Of a stretch of DNA of 64,000 nucleotides, positions 11,700-23,116 are shown piece after piece. The translations under genes and the position numbers were made by a program. The notes under the pieces are model-generated. The model saw only the letters and a program-made list of their open reading frames with translations. It was not told the origin of the DNA and did not search any database. How positions within the stretch are numbered: position 1 is the stretch's first letter; the number at the start of each line of letters is the position of its first letter. This DNA comes from Moniliophthora roreri (lineage: Eukaryota; Basidiomycota; Agaricomycetes; Agaricales; Marasmiaceae): positions 1 through 64,000 of the forward strand of contig LATX02000246.1 of NCBI GenBank assembly GCA_001466705.2. Reading direction: 5' to 3'.

Positions 11700-12275
11700 C
11701 AGAACATTTCTGCTGAACCACCACACTGCAAGTGGACTCATAATTGCCATTGGACTCTGATGGCCTATTGCAGCAAGTCTTCACCAGGACTTTGAATAGT
11801 ATGGTGCATTCTGAGGTCTGCACAAAAAGTGGGCCATGTAGGCTCAACAGCTATACCAGGTTGGGACAAGGACCATTATTCACTGCACGGAGATAGATGG
11901 ACAATGGAAATACTGTCGCCAGCTGCCATGAGAGTCATAGATCATATTTTGACTCTGTGCTTCTCAAAGAGTACATTTCTGAATTCTTTTGAGAGTTTTA
12001 TAGGCTGTTCGCTGAATTGGACAGAAATAAGGGTCTGGGACCAGGCCGACTTGAAGTTTGGACAAAAGGCCGCCAAATTCAGAAATTCTCAGAACAGCCT
12101 TGGCACCTACTATCAGGGTCCTGTCTCCACCACTGTGACCCCAACACCTCCAAGATTTTCACAGTACAATGAAGGGCCCTTCGGACTTCCAAACGGTACA
12201 TCTTATATCAGAATCCATCAGTTCAACCTGGCTCATAATGATGTTTTCCACTAATATTCTCAATAAAAGTAAAGG
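11700..12275 (+). pseudogene. Unit X2, unrecognised coding-like sequence
   Basis: Second copy of unit X, clearly similar to 10291-10861 from AGACTCAGAACATTTCTGC through AATATTCTCAATAAAAGTA. A single frame (11829-12254) joins IGCSLNWTEIRVWDQADLK, TYYQGPVSTTVTPTPPRFS and GPFGLPNGTSYIRIHQFN, so X2 preserves the C-terminal half better than X1. Upstream, LGQGPLFTA is followed by an in-frame TAG. No signal peptide or known motif was recognised. Confidence 0.35.
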
Positions 12276-12814
12276 CATCCACTAGTCCATTTATAATATA
12301 TCTTCCAGCTATGCAGAGATGGGTTCTAGCTGAAATATGGGAGGTGCAAATGATAGCAGGTTTATTTTGGAGTAGTAGTAACTTGCCAAGGTGTTCATTG
12401 TGTTGTGTTGCCGTCAATTGGAAGGGTAAGAGAACTCGGAAGACATACCGGAAACCAGTCTGTGCAGCAAATGGACTACATTCATCACCAAATGAACCAC
12501 CACATCCTGTTCAGTGACCAATGGAATTATGAGTGTAATTGGACCAAAGGTGGGAGTCGCGTCAGTGTCAACATGTGGCTATTCAAAGGCAATGTCCAGT
12601 ATAATCATATATGAATTGGGCCAATAAGAATACATTGCAAATGTACAGAAAAGCATGTGACTGAATCAGCGTCTACAAAGGGGAGAGAAACGAAATTCAA
12701 AAATGTACTTTAATGTCAATTGGAGTATTGTCGAACTGCCATTCACTTCAACCTATTAAACATTGATTCCTGATGCTTCCTCTTGATGGGTTGATAATCA
12801 CTGGCTTCAGATAA
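12276..12814. other. No gene seen
   Basis: Unique-looking sequence between unit X2 and the 3' end of Crinkler copy C. Short open frames show no recognisable protein. Bases 12780-12814 probably include the decayed 3' end of copy C. Confidence 0.4.
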
Positions 12815-14683
12815 TCTCCAAATAGCACTGGAGAGGTGGAAGGGATACCTCACCCCATCACCTTCACGGCAAGCCCAGTCAAAGTCAATGAGTGTAGACA
12901 CTTCTCTACAGACTCATCTCCATTGGGTTTGGTAAGCATGATATTAGGGGTTCGAAGATCCCCAAAGATGAAATTTCCCTTTGCGAGCTCATCGAGTGCC
13001 TTCTGTACAGCCTTTCTAACATCATCGGGCACCCCTTCTGTGGCATAGAGCTCATGAAGGGTTTGCCCTTCAATAAAGTCCATCACCATGAGTGCAAAGC
13101 CACCATATTAAGGACCAGAAGTACCGTTATAAACCAATCACAGTGCAAATCCTCTCTCTGCCAACCAGATATGCGCATCTGCACAGTACTGTTTGACAAA
13201 CTTGATGACAAGTTTTCCCGCATCTTCTCCATCCAATAGTTTGGCCTGGAAAATAGCACACGTCAGCTCAGGCTCTAGTGGCTTGACGTATGAAAAGTTC
13301 ACAGTCTGTCCGGTGGAATAGATGAAGGAATTGATATAGGGGCAAAATCATGGTGCAACATGCCTAGAGATAACGGTCGGTGCTGCAAGGTTGCTGTAGT
13401 ACTGCTTCAGCTCAGCAATCCCAAGACAAAGGGCATAAAGCAATCTCCCACGGTTGATGACTTGCTCATTATCCAGTGCGTGACTGCAACCGAACCACTC
13501 AAAGCCAGATAGACATTGCACAATAGTACAAGATGTCATCACAGTGCCGAGAATGACAATCTATGGGCCTGCTAGACTTACAAGGAACATTGGACAGCAG
13601 CAGATGTTGTGGATATGCACACGCTAGATCAGGATGTCAGTGAGGAGAATGAGGGTGAGGGGCAACCAACTTACATTTTCCTGGCAGTAAAACCTGGCAT
13701 ATACAAAAGAGACCTGCATAGAGGGGTCAGCACCACTGATATTGGAGTCACTTTGAATCTCAATGATTTCAGTAGCTGCATTGATATTCATGGGGGTTGG
13801 ATGTTTTGACATATAATCGGAGGAGCCAACAGGAGTATCAATCGCCACTCCAAGGATGTCGGACAGTGTCTGCAGAAAATCGTTGTCTCCAACACATGAT
13901 CCAGAAACCCTGATAGCAGACAGCTGTCAGATGAGCTTGGCAGTAGTGCACAGGTCATCGTTGGGGACTTGCAGGTTGGAATCACAAGCATTGGACGAAA
14001 AGTTGGCAAAGGCTGGATGATAGAGTTCAATGGAGAGAGCAGTGGTTGCTTTCCCAAATGCATTGAAACGCCCATCGAGAAGGGCAGTGTCAGAGGCCTG
14101 GTTTTTATTATAGTTGGTCGATTTCACAGTAACGGAGAGGGATCGTCCTGAGATTACAGCCTTGGTATACTTCTTGAAATCTACAATACCGTTAGTGTCA
14201 AAAAAGAATGCAAACTCAACATACACACCCCATTTCAACTGCCCAACAACAGTGGCAGGAGTTACTGCCAGTTGGTTAGAGTGCTCAAAGCACACAATAA
14301 GAGACCACCAGGGCAATATCTCATCAGCTGCTATGCCAAACACCTCATGGATAATATCATCCAGGTAGAGTTCATCTGCATATTCATCCAAGGTTTTGCC
14401 TTTGAGGGCTCAACAGACGACAGTCTTGTTCAGTTTTGTTGGAGAATGGGGCTATTTCAATATCAGTGATGCCGTCTACGACTATGTGCTTGTCCCAACT
14501 TGCCTTGTGGAATGTAGCGGAAGTGCCCCATAGTTGAGGATGGTTGGCGAATATCTCTTTCCTAAGGTTGAAAATGAAACCAGTTGACTTGACCTCCACC
14601 ACGTCTGCAACAATCTGGATGATTTCGATGTTCTGTGGTGTAGGAGACCCAATGAAAGCAATGTAGCTGCACCTCACAATCAT
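12815..14683 (-). pseudogene. Crinkler-like protein with kinase fold, copy C (most complete)
   Basis: It starts at 14683 (MIVRCSYIAFIGSPTPQNIE). The intron region after LKWG is like intron 1 of copy A but is a multiple of three and open. A second intron lies at 13624-13674 (51 nt). Unlike copy A it retains the kinase-fold C-terminus: KLVIKFVKQYCADAH (ATP-lysine strand), GGFALMVMDFIEGQTLHEL (hinge), FGDLRTPNIML (catalytic loop, GDLRxPN in place of HRDxxxxN), and LIDFDWACREGDGVRYPF in the +1 frame (metal-binding DFD). Breaks include TGA near 13930 where copy A has CGA, TGA near 13350 where copy A has CGA, two further stops in the N-lobe, and frameshifts near 14400 and 12890. Not functional. Confidence 0.65.
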
Positions 14684-14851
14684 GGCTGAACATTGACAAA
14701 GGGTGTTGAATGACAATTGTGGCTTGAAATTTTTGAGTCTCGGATATATATTGTCAGGTCACAAGTCACATGAGCATAACCAATGATGCCGTCACCAGAC
14801 ACAACGATCAAAAGTGGTGTGTAGATTGCCACCGGAAGTACAAGTCCGAGT

Positions 14852-15856
14852 TATGCCAGGGTTTTTTGGACAAAAATCAGGATGGTGCAGGATGGTGCAG
14901 GATGATGCAGGATGATGCAGGATGATGCAGGATGATGCAGGATATGGAGGGATGAAGCAGGATACAGCGGGATGGTGCAGGATACAGTGAGATGGTGCGG
15001 GATTTGTAGGGATGACGTTGGGAGGGTGCAGGATAGCCATGGGATATATCAAGAATTCCAGATTTCTCTGGTGTTGCTAGTACTTACCCAATACTTACCC
15101 CCGCAAACTCTCGTCCCTGCGCTATCTCGACTTCATCCCCCATCATCCCGACACCATCCCGACACCATCCTGCACTCATCCTGCATCCATCCCACACTCA
15201 TTCCACACTCATCCCTGGGTGTTCTGGGTCCCAGATTGGCAGATTGGCAGTCCAACAATGGTGTAGCTATTTGAAGAAATCTTTTTCCCCTACTCAGACA
15301 GCACAGAATGTATACAGTCATAAACAATGTCAGAATTGGCTACATTTGAATGGAAACAATACCTTATAGTTGAAGGGGAGGCATCATACATTTGCAGTAA
15401 GCCCCATGCAAATTTCACACTCCATTCTTGGTACAATGTGCACTAGCATATTGATGTAGCTACCTTGTAGTATACTTCCTATGTACTGTATCAAAGCATC
15501 ACTGCTAGTCATATGATTGACCATTTGGATTGAAATGCCCAGAGGACCCAGGACCCCCCAACTGAACACCAAGTTCATGTCTCTACGCATCCCACATCCA
15601 TCCTGCATCCATCCTGCACTCATCCTGCACTCATCCCTATGCATCTCTGACTCATCCCTACCCCATCCCAAGCTCATCCACACCTCCCAATGTCATCCCT
15701 ACAAATCCCACGCCATTCCGCCATATTCTGCACTATTCCTCCAAATCCCACATCATCCCACTGTATCCCATGTCATCCCACTGTATCCTCCATTATCCCA
15801 CACCATCCCACACCATCCTGCATCATCCCGATTTTTGTCCAAAAAAAAAGGGCATA
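14852..15856. mobile_element. Non-autonomous inverted-repeat element, about 1.0 kb
   Basis: The left end reads TATGCC...TTTTTTGGACAAAAATC and the right end is its reverse complement, with a slightly longer T run. CCGAGT flanks both sides (14846-14851 and 15857-15862). Paralogous spacers of Crinkler copies A and B lack the insert. The interior is packed with GGATGATGCAG repeats on the left and CATCCCAC-type repeats in the opposite sense on the right, with further repeat blocks at 15135-15215 and 15590-15680. There is no transposase frame. The superfamily is unclear: a 6-bp duplication fits no family cleanly, and a TA duplication is a possible alternative. Confidence 0.65.
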
Positions 15857-15862
15857 CCGAGT

Positions 15863-16643
15863 TTACGAGGATTCGCCTTCTTTCTGTCTATTACATGGAA
15901 GGTACTGGGTGAGAAAGTTTTGGTCTGATGGATGTCGACAACGTTTCTGCTAAACCACTGGCACACCGGATTGAATGGACTCAGTACAACGAATCTTTGT
16001 GACATCTCAGTATTGTAGCAACACCAACATGAAACCTTTTTATGAAACGCAAGCGATGTGTTCTGTAAACCTCAGCATACATCAATACAACGGCTTCGCC
16101 CTTGATGTTGTCTTTCTTTGTCAGCGTAAGGTGCCTCTTCCACAGCTGGCGTGACTGGCTGATCTGTGAACGTATAAGCTAAGAGAAAATGCATTTGGCA
16201 AGAAAAACACTCCCCTTCTCGACGAACATCCCAACTATGAATTCAAGTTTGGTCCATCTGGCAGCAAACATGTGGAGGAAGGAATAGTTCCCTTATTCCT
16301 TGAGATGAACCTTGGAGCAAATATATGTCAGTACGGCTGCATTGTCAAGCAACAGAGGGTGTAGGTCCTTTGGAATGATTTGTGGCTAAGCCAGCATGCG
16401 CTGTTACAATTATTCCACTTACCTCCCACAGCAAGGCAGCTATTGGAATGGCCTTTGGTATACCCTGCCCATTGTGCTCCATTCCAACTGTTGACCTCTC
16501 TGCTAATTCTTCCCTCTCCCAGCTTTCTTCCAATCTTCAATACTGTTCCAATTTCCAACCTTTCCAACCCCATCACCTCTCCAATTGTATATCCTAATTT
16601 CACCCTCGAGTCCAACTTACAGCACCCTTCCTAATACCCCATA
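15863..16643. other. Remnant of unit X3, then sequence with CATTCCAA motifs
   Basis: From about 15930 (CAACGTTTCTGCTAAACCAC) to about 15990 the sequence resembles the start of units X1 and X2, then similarity is lost. From 16370 to 16560 several copies of ATTCCAAT or its complement occur, as on the far side of the gypsy insertion (23978-24200). No gene was recognised. Confidence 0.4.
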
Positions 16644-17207
16644 TGTTACGTTACTTGCGCAGCAACGACAACAACTCAACACCACTTGATGTAGTGATGC
16701 GGAGTTAACTTTGACAAGAAAGGTAAGTTCCTTTCCTGAAGGAGCAAGGTTCAAGTTAGAGAGCTAGCTTAAGAAAAGCTAGAGTTCAGAGTTCATTCGT
16801 TGGCTTTTAAACACAAGTTTGAATAAACCAGGTCAAGCTGAAGAGCTTAGGCCTGAAGATCTACCTACTTATACACCTGTTGTAGCTACTTGTTTGGATA
16901 CAAACTGTGAGACCGACATCGTTGTTTGTTAAACAAGTAGAAGGCAATAGAATATGATAGAATGTCGATGAAGTCATAAATAAGGAACTTGACATCATAA
17001 GTGATGTCATCGGAAGGAGATAGAAACTAATAGAATAAAATGGAGTCATGATGATATCATAAATATCGGAGAAGGAAAAGGGATGCTGGGAATGTGGATG
17101 AGTCCAGATGTCAAGAAGAAGCATAATGTTGGGTGCTAACTTGCCCAGAATGGTAATACAGGAAGAGGAAAGTAAAAAGATGTCTGGTAAAGATAAAAAT
17201 TGTAACA
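16644..17207 (-). repeat. Family B 3' LTR (left)
   Basis: Forward strand TGTTACGTTACTTGCGCAGC ... AAAATTGTAACA; terminal TGTTAC/GTAACA inverted repeats. It differs from the right LTR at two positions by eye (near 16799 and 16957). In the element's own sense it is preceded by a purine-rich tract at 17208-17225. Confidence 0.92.
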
Positions 17208-17225
17208 TTACCCCCTCTTTATGCC
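17208..17225 (-). other. Polypurine tract of family B
   Basis: The minus strand reads AAAGAGGGGGTAA directly before the 3' LTR, the usual position of the plus-strand primer. An almost identical tract adjoins the related LTR at 32821. Confidence 0.7.
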
Positions 17226-17362
17226 TGAGCATCCACGCTCATCACTGACTGTCCCATGTGAAGCCATTCTCCCTTGAACTGAGGCGAGTTTACCCTATAA
17301 AAATGTCTCAGACCTTCCTCTTCTCCTACATCCACTACAAACGCTAGTCTTGGCAGTGGATC

Positions 17363-18536
17363 TCATTGTTCAGGACTCTCCATCTCCGTAGACCTCATTG
17401 TCCCAGGTGAGATTGTCTGTAAGATTGTCGTAAGCAGTTGGATCACCGAGGGAATAGTTACGGTTCGAAGTTCTTCGAGACCTTCGTCGGTCGTGGCAGT
17501 TACTAGATAAATGTCCAGGTGCACATTCGGTGCAGATCGGGCAACTATACTCCCTGCAGTCAGTGGCACAGTGCTTCTCCAGTTTGCACACAGGGCACAG
17601 AATTGCTCGAACACCTCTTCTGTCCATTCCATGATACGCAGCGTGAGATTCCTCGATCTGTTGACGGGTAGTAGTTCTTCTGGTTCTTCATCGATATCTT
17701 CATCGTCCCACACTGACCTGCGTTCAGAAGCTAGATGGCTCATTGGCGGTGTCAAACTGGTTAGAGTGGTTGAATCGCTGTTTGTGATGGAAAGTAGTGG
17801 GGGGGCGGGGTCGATCAGTTCCTGGTTCGAGCATGGGAGGAGGTGTTGTACATGGGGAGGTGGTGGGGAATAATCATGCTCGTTCAGTTGTGTTGGAGAT
17901 GGTTCCCGAGCTATCAGAGGTTCACATATCTGATGACTCAGAGGGGTAGATGAGTTCGTTCTGGGGGTCAGCGTTGATACTGTCATTCTGTGCTGGATGG
18001 GGATCGATGGTAGGGGATGCAGGACGTAGTCTCTGCCTTGTCTGAAGAAGGCATTGGCCGCGAGCGATGACAATCGCTCTTCGGAGTCTCCGATGAGTTC
18101 GCTGGAGTTCATGGAAGAAGGCAGGTTCATTGGGGTTAATGTCCTCGCTGTCAGGGAAGGGTTCATCGGCGTCTTTTGGGATTTCTATGTGAACTGGTAA
18201 ATTCTCGACGTCTAGGACGGGCACTGGTACCGTAATGGGACCCATCAATTGGATCGCGTCTTCGTCGTTTGTCATGGCTTCGGCGAACATTCTGGCTTGT
18301 CGATCGAGTTGAGCCAAGGCCTCATTCATTCTGCAGCGATGTCCTCTCAAAAAGAGCATGCTACCCCAGAAGGCCCGAAGTCTGTCATTGTCTTGGACGG
18401 CGGCAGTAATTTGGTCGTCGTAGTCTTCAGAATTGATGAGGAAGAGGAGTTCAAATGCACTGGGACGGAACGGTCCAGTGTGAGTGATTTCGTGGGAGAA
18501 GATTTGTCGAGAGGAGTATGGGAGTGCAGAAGACAT
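17363..18536 (-). pseudogene. Family B ORF3 with C-terminal zinc knuckles
   Basis: ORF3 starts 18 bp after the pol stop, at 18536 (MSSALPYSSRQIFSHEITHT). The first 205 codons are open to TGA near 17922. Coding character then passes to a neighbouring frame (CEPLIAREPSPTQLNEHDY ... WDDEDIDEEPEELLPV) and returns near 17650 to the first frame. That frame ends with knuckles CPVCKLEKHCATDC (CX2CX4HX4C) and CPICTECAPGHLSSNC and stops at about 17370. Two compensating frame changes are needed for one protein. ORF3 sits where env lies in errantiviruses, but no signal or transmembrane segment is visible and the knuckles suggest nucleic-acid binding. A related end occurs at 32822-33232. Function unknown. 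Confidence 0.55.
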
Positions 18537-18554
18537 GTTTGCTAGAGTGGAATT

Positions 18555-21500
18555 CTATGGAAGGTTGTGTTGGATTTTATATTCCAGATACAACTCCATC
18601 AAATGTTTGAGGGCACTCGGCCTTTTCCATTGATTGTGGGATGAGTTGTATCCTTTCCAAGACACAAGGTAATGAGTTGGTTTCTGGATTTTTCCTTTCT
18701 TCTTCCCTTTCGGCCAATAACCAATGATTGCTTCCACTTCAAACTCTTCCTGTCCTTCTACAATGTCAGGTGGTGGTTCAAGGAAATTCAGTCCGTGGAC
18801 ATTGTTTTCCCTAAATGGTGTGAGAAGGCCAGCGTGGAAGACAGAATGGATTCTCCACTGGAACGGGAGTTTTAGTTTGTAGGTTACTGGTCCCATCACT
18901 TCTTCAATTTCGAAGGGTCCTTCTCTTTTTGGTGACAGTTTTGGTGATGGGTAACCAAGCAAGAGGTTCTTCCCTTCTAGCCAAACCTTTTGTCCTTTTT
19001 CGAACTTGTTGAAGTGCCTTCCGTTTCTTTCCTTCATCCTTCTTGCAGAAATGTCTAAGAGTGCTGAGGTTTCTTCTCTCAACTTCTTGAGTTCTTTGAT
19101 TCGCCTTTCCACTGATGGAATTAGCGTTTTGTTGAAGACTGTAGGTAACGGTCGGGGATGATAACCCATCGTGAGATAAAAAGGAGATTGTTTGGTTGTA
19201 GAATGTGTCCGAGAGTTGTGTGCGAACTCTGCAAAATGGAGGAGGTCCTTCCATTTTGTTTGTTCTTTCGCGCAGAAGAAGCATAGATAGATTTCTACTT
19301 CTTGATTAACTCTTTCAGTTTCTCCATCTGTTTGAGGATGATAAGCAGTACTTAGCATTTGCTTAATCCCTAATATCCTTCCCATTTCAGTAAACACTTC
19401 TGCAGTGAGTCGAGGGTCTCTATCCGAGATGATCTTGTCTGGTAGTCTGAACCTCTTGTATACATGGGAAAAAAGAAGTTTGGCTGTCTCTGCGGCGTCT
19501 AGTTTCTTCTTGCATGGAATGAAAATCACCCCCTTAGTAGTGGTGTGGTCCACCACAACTAAGATTGAATTACATCCATCCACTTCTGGAAGGTCTGTGA
19601 TCAAATCCATCATAATTATTTGGAATGGTAACACATCTTTGTGTCCTCCGATAGGTTGTAACGGTACTTGTGTAGGATGTGTATTGATCTTCATCTGTTG
19701 ACACGCTGCACATCCGTCCACGAATGTTTTGATGTATTTTGTCATTCCTGGCCACCAATAGTCCCTTTGGATTTGATTGACAGTGTTCTATTGTCCTGGA
19801 TGTCCGTGTGGTAACACTTCATGGATTGATTTTACCAAGTGTTTGTGCAATGCTGGGTCATTTGGAACATATGCTCTATTTTTGTAATAGAGGATTCCGT
19901 CTGTTGTCCTCCAGTCCTGTAATGACGACTTGATCACAGGGACCCCTTTCTCTAATAATAACTCCATTGTCATTTTGAAAAATTCATCTGTTGGTAATGC
20001 TTCTTCAAGCATGTCCTTCAGTTCTGCATTGATTGTATTAATGAATAACTTATCAGGTAATACAACGACGTTTTCGTTGTCTGTGTCTTCCTCTTCCACG
20101 AGATCTGGTCTTCTCGACAAGGCATCCGATTGTACCATCCTTGTTCCCAGTATGTGAATCAATTGAAGTTCAAATTGAGAGAGATAAAGGCTCCATCGGG
20201 CTTGTCTTCAATTTAACTTCTGTGCAGTTCTGAAGTAAGACAAATTCTTGTGATCGGATAGAATTGTCACCGGGTGAGTAGAACCTAGCAAATAGTGTTC
20301 CCATGCTTTGAGAGCATTTACTATTGCTAAAAGTTCTCTGTCATAGATCTCGTAGTTCCGTTCCATCTCCATGAGGGCATGCGACAGATATCCACATGGG
20401 TGTAATTCGTTATCCGTGTCCTTTTGTTGTAATACAGCTCCCATAGCCCATTTCGACGCATCGGCTTCAATGACAAAGAGTTGTGTATCATCTGCCATTT
20501 TCAGAATTGGCTGTTGTAGGAACTTTGCTTTCATTATTTCGAAAGCTACTTGACATCGCTTCATCCATTTGAAGGGCACATCTTTCTTTGTTAAATCGTG
20601 CAAAGGTCGCGCGATTTCTGCATATCGTCCTATAAATTTCCGATAGAAATTTGCGAATCCGAGGAAAGATCTCACACCTTTGAGTGTAGTCGGTGGTTCC
20701 CAGTCTTTGATTCCTGCCAACTTCGTTGGATCCATCTGGACATGTCCGGGAGTGATGACTAATCCTAGGAAGAGCATTTTGACGACATTGAATTTGCATT
20801 TCTCCAGTTTAAGATATAGATCATGTTGTCGTAATCGTTTCAGTATTTCTTTTGTTCGAAGTTGATGTGTTCGTCTATCATCCGAAAATATGAGGATGTC
20901 GTCCATGTATACGACGCACCACCCCTTGTCGATGAAGTCCTTTAAAATATCGTTCATAAAGGCTTGGAACATGGCCAGTGAATTTGTTGGTTCGAAGAGT
21001 CCTCTGGGAGTTTTGAACGCTGCCTTCCATTGATTGCCATCTTTGATTCAGATATTGTTGTACCCGTTTTGTAGATCCAACTTCGTAAAAACACGGGCCA
21101 TTTTTAGTTTATCCACGAGGTCAGTGACGAGAGGAAGAGGGTATTGATTCTTGATCGTTCCATTGTTAAGGTCTCTGTAGTCCTGACACGGTCTGAGTGC
21201 TCCCGCTTCTTTCTTTGAAACGAAGAAAAAGGGGGAAGCCATTGGAGATTTTGAAGGTCGAATATACCCTTTTTGAAGGTTTTCATCTAAGAACTTGTCC
21301 TGTTCAATTCGTTCTTTGGGCGAAAGGGAGTAGACTTTGCAGTCCCGCGGTTTAAAGTCGGGTTTCAAATCTATCGCATGGTCATAAGGTCTAGATGGGG
21401 GGAATCTTTCGGACTTCTTCTTCTCAAATCTGTTGGTGTAATCCGATAGATAAGGAGGAATCAGTTCTTCTAGACTCTTCAATTTGACTTCATGAGCTTG

Positions 21501-22100
21501 TGCCAGTACCTGGGAAGTGGATAACTTAGCGTTGATTCTAACTTCATCGCTATCCTCTTCTCCTCTAATGAACAACCGGATGAGTATTTCTTCATCTTCC
21601 ACTCTATCGAGAATTCCTGAGAAATGCTTGATCGGTCTTCAAACCATAATTTTCCGCTTGGGTCTGAAGCTGATTACTCCAGTGATCCAATCAATATCTG
21701 GATTTTGATCTTGTAACCAGGGGAGTCCTAAGATCATCTGTTCCGGTCCGAGACCTGAGATGAAAAGTGTTTCCGTCATCTCTCTATCTCCGATGGAAAT
21801 TTCCATAGTGATTGTATGTGTGATCCAGCCGATTTTGTTCCGTGTTCCATCAACATTGTAAACCTTGATGGGTTTTGATAATTTGTTCCATGGCTTTTTT
21901 GTTCTTCATGCTTCTTCTTCACTAATGAAGCGTCCTCCTGCCCCAGAATCAATCAGGGCCTTTCCTTTGACAATTTCTGTCCCATTGTTGTACGTGAATG
22001 GAATATGCATAGAGTGTCTTGTAAACTTAGCTAGTACAACAGTTGAGACTGTAATTGCAGGTGGTAAGAGCGTCGTCCTCTTCCACCTCTTCAAAAACCC
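18555..22100 (-). pseudogene. pol: Family B pol (protease, RT, RNase H, integrase, chromodomain-like)
   Basis: One continuous frame with point stops only. Protease: ALIDSGAGGRFI near 21930. [22 protein letters not shown] near 21170 and VVYMDDILIFSDD near 20890. RNase H: EADASKWAMGAVL near 20450 and SDHKNLSYFRTAQ near 20240. Integrase: zinc-binding H-x-H...C-x2-C around 19800-19690, then catalytic MMDLITDLP, ISDRDPRLTAEVF and HPQTDGETERVNQ. C-terminus: chromodomain-like EVEAIIGYWPKG with YLVSWKGYNSSHNQW. Premature stops: TGA after SEEEA, KIMV, YNNI and KLN, and TAG after HGHPGQ; several sit where Arg is expected. Pol is in the -1 frame relative to gag. The enzyme set is inactive as written. 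Confidence 0.9.
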
Positions 22101-23116
22101 TCTTTTCCTATGAGATTAAAGATCTCTTCTTGTTTGGCAGCTCCCTGTTCCAATATCATCTTCTGGACTTTGGTGAAAATGTCCTGTGGTGTCATTTTCT
22201 TTGTTTCAGGTTTTGGGGGAGAAGTCTGTTCAGTTTGCATTTGTCCGTTGAGGGGACAATCTCATGAGATGTGACCAATCTGTGCGCATCTGAAACACTT
22301 CCCTTGGATCATATAGTCTTTCTTGTCGTTATCTGACAGAGGAAAGGTTCGATTAATTGTCACTTCTTTTTCTTTTCGATTGATCTTCGGTTTTACTGTC
22401 TCCTTTGGCTGTCTCCATTTCTTGTTGGCCATAGCAAACCTGTACTGGTTATTGTATCGAATAGCGATTTCGTACCACTTGTCGATAGTCTTGGGCGGTC
22501 CTTCGGGTCTAAGCATAATCTTGTCTTGGAGAGAAGGTACTAGGCCTTCTTTGAAGAACGTTATCAAAGCAATGTCGTCGTATCCGGTCTGTGATGCGAG
22601 GAGTCGGAATTGATTAACGTAATTGTCAGCGCGTTCCTTCATCTGAAGATCGCGGATCCTCATCTGTGCATCTCCTGCGACATCAACTGGTTGCCAGTGT
22701 TTTCTGAACCTGTTTTTGAAAGTGCTCCAAGTTTCTTTTGCAGCCTTCTTTTTCTCTTCAGGGTCATCGTCTTCTGGGAACAATCGCTCTTGTTCTGTTG
22801 TTTTCCAATCTGTGGTTTTCCCTTTAAGGAACGAAAGAAGAATCATCTTCTTCTTCTCGTCAGTGTTGGCTCTGCTAGGGTTCATTCTGAAGTAGAGTTC
22901 AAGATCAAAAAGAAATCAACACGTATCTTTGTGATCTCCTTCATATGGTTCGGGAGCAGGCCCTTTGCTCGAGTCTTCCTTTTTCTCATCTATTGCTTCG
23001 ACTACCGAAGTCGCTATCTGTACAGCCCATTGCTGATTGGAGTTCTCTTCCTTCTTGACATCAGGTTTGACGTCAGTACTTCCACTTGGAGTAGTCATTT
23101 CTGGGGTTCGGAACAA
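22091..23116 (-). pseudogene. gag: Family B gag
   Basis: The frame runs from about 23116 (MFRTPEMTTPSGSTDVK; the true start may be further upstream) to TGA at 22093-22091. It includes EPYEGDHKDT, LFDLELYFRMNPSR and ETWSTFKNRFRKHW, typical Ty3/gypsy capsid features, and a CCHC knuckle CFRCAQIGHISxDC in which x is a TGA stop (22264-22262). Another TGA lies near 22915 after GDHKDTC. The final codons GAG GGT TTT TGA overlap the pol frame. The 5' boundary is uncertain because the leader has stops in this frame. Confidence 0.8.
22094..22100 (-). promoter_or_regulatory. Probable -1 ribosomal frameshift site at gag-pol junction
   Basis: The minus strand reads GAG GGT TTT TGA at the end of gag. This is the heptamer GGGTTTT in the zero-frame phasing G GGT TTT, a canonical X XXY YYZ slippery sequence, directly followed by the gag stop. 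A one-base backward slip gives GGG TTT TTG AAG and enters the open pol frame. I did not identify a downstream pseudoknot by eye. Confidence 0.6.

Noticed and set aside
17370..18166. A separate 267-aa gene overlapping ORF3 of family B
   Set aside because: Its first part overlaps the better ORF3 frame and its last part lacks the knuckles; it is more simply part of one ORF3 with two frame changes.
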